Shown here one piece after another: positions 62,216 through 64,000 of a stretch of DNA of 64,000 nucleotides. The translations under genes and the position numbers were made by a program. The DNA lies in the NCBI RefSeq assembly GCF_013141765.1, contig NZ_WHOD01000045.1, positions 124,001 to 188,000 of the forward strand, written 5' to 3'. The notes under the pieces were generated by a model that was not told the origin of the DNA, made no database searches, and saw only the letters and a program-made list of their open reading frames with translations. How positions within the stretch are numbered: the stretch's first letter is position 1; each line of letters starts with the position of its first letter. This DNA is from Paenibacillus foliorum. Lineage in GTDB: Bacteria > Bacillota > Bacilli > Paenibacillales > NBRC-103111.

Positions 62216-63954
62216 ACAAGGTTCAGCTCCTGACAAAATGTAGTGATTTCTGCTGGCAAGAATGGATTACCGTTATATTTAAGCAAGCTTTTAATTTTGT
62301 CTGCATGACCTACGTTCAATTTGATTAATGAAGCTAATTGACCCGTAGCATTGTTCTCGATAACAACTACTGTCTTTGCTTTATCCATGAAAGGCTCTAA
62401 TTCAGCAGCCGGGAACGGATGCATAAGACGAACTGTTGCGTGATTTGTTTTAATTCCTTTTGCTTCCAAGCGCGCTCTAGCTTCATCAATTGTTCCGCCT
62501 GTCGAACCCATGCCAATGATCAGCAGTTCCGGTTCTTCATGAGGTGCGTCGATAAGAATAGGATTCGTTACTTTTACATGCTTCAATTTCTCCATACGTT
62601 TATCCATCATTTTCTTACGGTTATCCGTACTTTCTGATGGACGTCCCTCTTGGTCATGCTCTACGCCGGTAACATGGTGAATCCCGTGTTTTTGACCTGG
62701 GATAACACGTGGAGAGATGCCATCTTCAGCAAACTCGTAACGTTTAAACAGCTTGTTAGGCTCATTTTCCGGAAGCTCGCCTTGTTCCAAGCGGCCGCGG
62801 TCAATTTGAATTCTATTGTAATCCAGCATTTCACAGGATTGTTTACCTAGTGATAGTTGCAGGTCAGTTAGCAAAATAACAGGACATTGGTATTTCTCAG
62901 CCAAGTTGAAAGCTTCAACTGCATCGTAGAAGCACTCTTCAATCGATGAAGGAGAAAGTACGATTTTTGGAATTTCACCGTGTGTACCATAAATCATGGC
63001 ATACAAGTCGGACTGTTCTTGCTTGGTAGGCAGACCAGTACTTGGGCCTCCACGCTGAGTGTCCACAATAACAATAGGTGTTTCCGTCATACCGGCCAAG
63101 CCGATTGCTTCCATCATCAAGGACAGACCAGGACCTGCGGATGCTGTCATGGTACGAACACCACCGTAGTTGCCTCCGATTGCCATTGTTACAGCCGCGA
63201 TTTCATCTTCCGTTTGAATTACGGCACCGCCGAATTTAGGAAGGGTTTTAGTTAAGTATTCCATGATCTCAGACGCAGGAGTAATTGGGTAAGCAGGCAT
63301 GAAACGACATCCCCCTGCAAGTGAACCCAGACCAATTGCATCGTTACCGATCATGAACAATTTTTGCTTACCGTCTGCTGGCTCCAATTGGAACTCAAGC
63401 AAGGGTCCGCCGTTTGCTTCCAAAATAAATTCAGCCGCTTTACGAACTGCCTCGATGTTCTTCTCAACAACCGCGGCACCCTTACGTCCGAACTCTTCTT
63501 CAACTGCTTTATTAAACACTTCCAGTGGCAAGCCGAGCAAAGCCCAAGATGCGCCGGAAGCAGCCATATTCTTAAATAATGAAGTTCCAAGCTCTTCTGC
63601 GATAGCCGTAATTGGCACTGGAAATAAACGAGCCTTGATACCTTCTGGTACAACAGGATTAAATTTAGCGTCTGCAACGATTACACCGTTGTCACGCAGC
63701 TCAAATGCGTTCAAATCGATTGTTTCTTGGTCAAATGCAACAAGGATATCTAGATCATCGGAAATGGCACGAATAGGCTTTGTGCTGATTCTGATCTTGT
63801 TGTTGGTGTGTCCCCCCTTAATACGAGAGGAGAAATGACGGTACCCATACAAATAATATCCTAGACGATTCAATGCCGTCGAGAATATTTTATCGGTACT
63901 TTCTACACCTTCCCCTTGTTGTCCTCCGATCTTCCAAGATAATTGGCTAATCAC
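62203..63954 (-). CDS. korA: 2-oxoacid:ferredoxin oxidoreductase, fused gamma-alpha subunit
   Basis: 583 aa from the GTG at 63954 (AAAAGGAGTGG upstream); the frame stays open to the window edge but has no other start site. The N-terminal ~190 residues are the gamma domain (IGGQQGEGVESTDKIF); the alpha domain follows with FMPAYPITPASEIMEYL and TASAGPGLSLMMEAIGLAGM. A gamma-alpha fusion is normal in Bacillota. It forms a complex with KorB. Confidence 0.93.
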   Translation of the reverse strand: MISQLSWKIGGQQGEGVESTDKIFSTALNRLGYYLYGYRHFSSRIKGGHTNNKIRISTKPIRAISDDLDILVAFDQETIDLNAFELRDNGVIVADAKFNPVVPEGIKARLFPVPITAIAEELGTSLFKNMAASGASWALLGLPLEVFNKAVEEEFGRKGAAVVEKNIEAVRKAAEFILEANGGPLLEFQLEPADGKQKLFMIGNDAIGLGSLAGGCRFMPAYPITPASEIMEYLTKTLPKFGGAVIQTEDEIAAVTMAIGGNYGGVRTMTASAGPGLSLMMEAIGLAGMTETPIVIVDTQRGGPSTGLPTKQEQSDLYAMIYGTHGEIPKIVLSPSSIEECFYDAVEAFNLAEKYQCPVILLTDLQLSLGKQSCEMLDYNRIQIDRGRLEQGELPENEPNKLFKRYEFAEDGISPRVIPGQKHGIHHVTGVEHDQEGRPSESTDNRKKMMDKRMEKLKHVKVTNPILIDAPHEEPELLIIGMGSTGGTIDEARARLEAKGIKTNHATVRLMHPFPAAELEPFMDKAKTVVVIENNATGQLASLIKLNVGHADKIKSLLKYNGNPFLPAEITTFCQELNLVWQH

Positions 63955-64000
63955 CGTTGTCCACTCCTTTTGATAGTCACTGACTTTGCAACTGATCAAC

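Noticed and set aside
1..64000. CRISPR arrays, phage or transposase genes
   Set aside because: No regularly spaced repeats and no integrase, capsid or transposase motifs were seen on either strand.

Overview
The window reads as chromosome of a spore-forming, flagellated Bacillota, most likely a Paenibacillus or close relative. The pointers are a gerP spore-germination operon, a YheC/D spore-coat ATP-grasp protein, a DUF421+DUF1657 ('2Duf') spore-membrane protein, motAB, an S-layer-homology protein, type II pantothenate kinase, and the order korA-korB-pduL-miaB-ricA. This is inference from gene content; no rRNA is present. Strand use is strongly skewed: most genes lie on the minus strand. I found no CRISPR array, prophage or transposase gene.

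Layout. (1) 1-2.1 kb: two Nudix hydrolases, a possible 58-aa overlapping gene, a gene-free stretch with hairpin repeats, and a cold-shock protein. (2) 2.3-7.5 kb: a four-gene type III polyketide cluster (synthase, methyltransferase, FAD oxidoreductase, MMPL exporter), probably making and exporting a phenolic or pyrone lipid. (3) 7.7-9.2 kb: a Rieske-FAD oxidoreductase. (4) 9.4-25.6 kb: a large carbohydrate-type locus, all on the minus strand. It has an AraC regulator, a YesMN-type two-component pair, a CUT1 ABC importer (lipoprotein plus two permeases, no ATPase), an APS kinase, three sulfatase-superfamily proteins, two Gfo/Idh/MocA dehydrogenases and a TIM-barrel isomerase/epimerase. It has no recognisable glycoside hydrolase. 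Two of its three 'sulfatases' have Thr where the formylglycine Cys should be.

(5) 25.8-40 kb: cytochrome c lipoprotein, SLH protein, YheC/D, ppaC, a divergent marR-MFS pair, motAB, coaW, a truncated histidine phosphatase, a ribbon-helix-helix/methyltransferase fusion under a perfect palindrome, yhaM, a DUF1294 protein, and the NAD-salvage pair pncA-pncB. (6) 40-50 kb: a lipoprotein class B PBP, a YdeI-like protein, a phosphotransferase, two small genes each preceded by the same palindrome type, an IDI-like Nudix protein, fumC, a PAS-only protein, an aldo/keto reductase and small proteins. (7) 50-58 kb, a spore-flavoured block: YitT, 2Duf, DUF1657, a symporter remnant, tRNA-Leu(GAG), a YqjF-like protein, gerPA-PE with a good sigma-K promoter candidate, a divergent Hsp20-like protein, an L,D-transpeptidase and a P450. 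(8) 58-64 kb: ricA, miaB, pduL, korB and korA.

The most interesting targets are the hydrolase-free carbohydrate locus with Thr-type sulfatase homologues and an embedded APS kinase, the RHH-methyltransferase fusion with its promoter palindrome, and several intergenic repeats, notably a 166-bp element with 11-bp terminal inverted repeats at 21105-21270.
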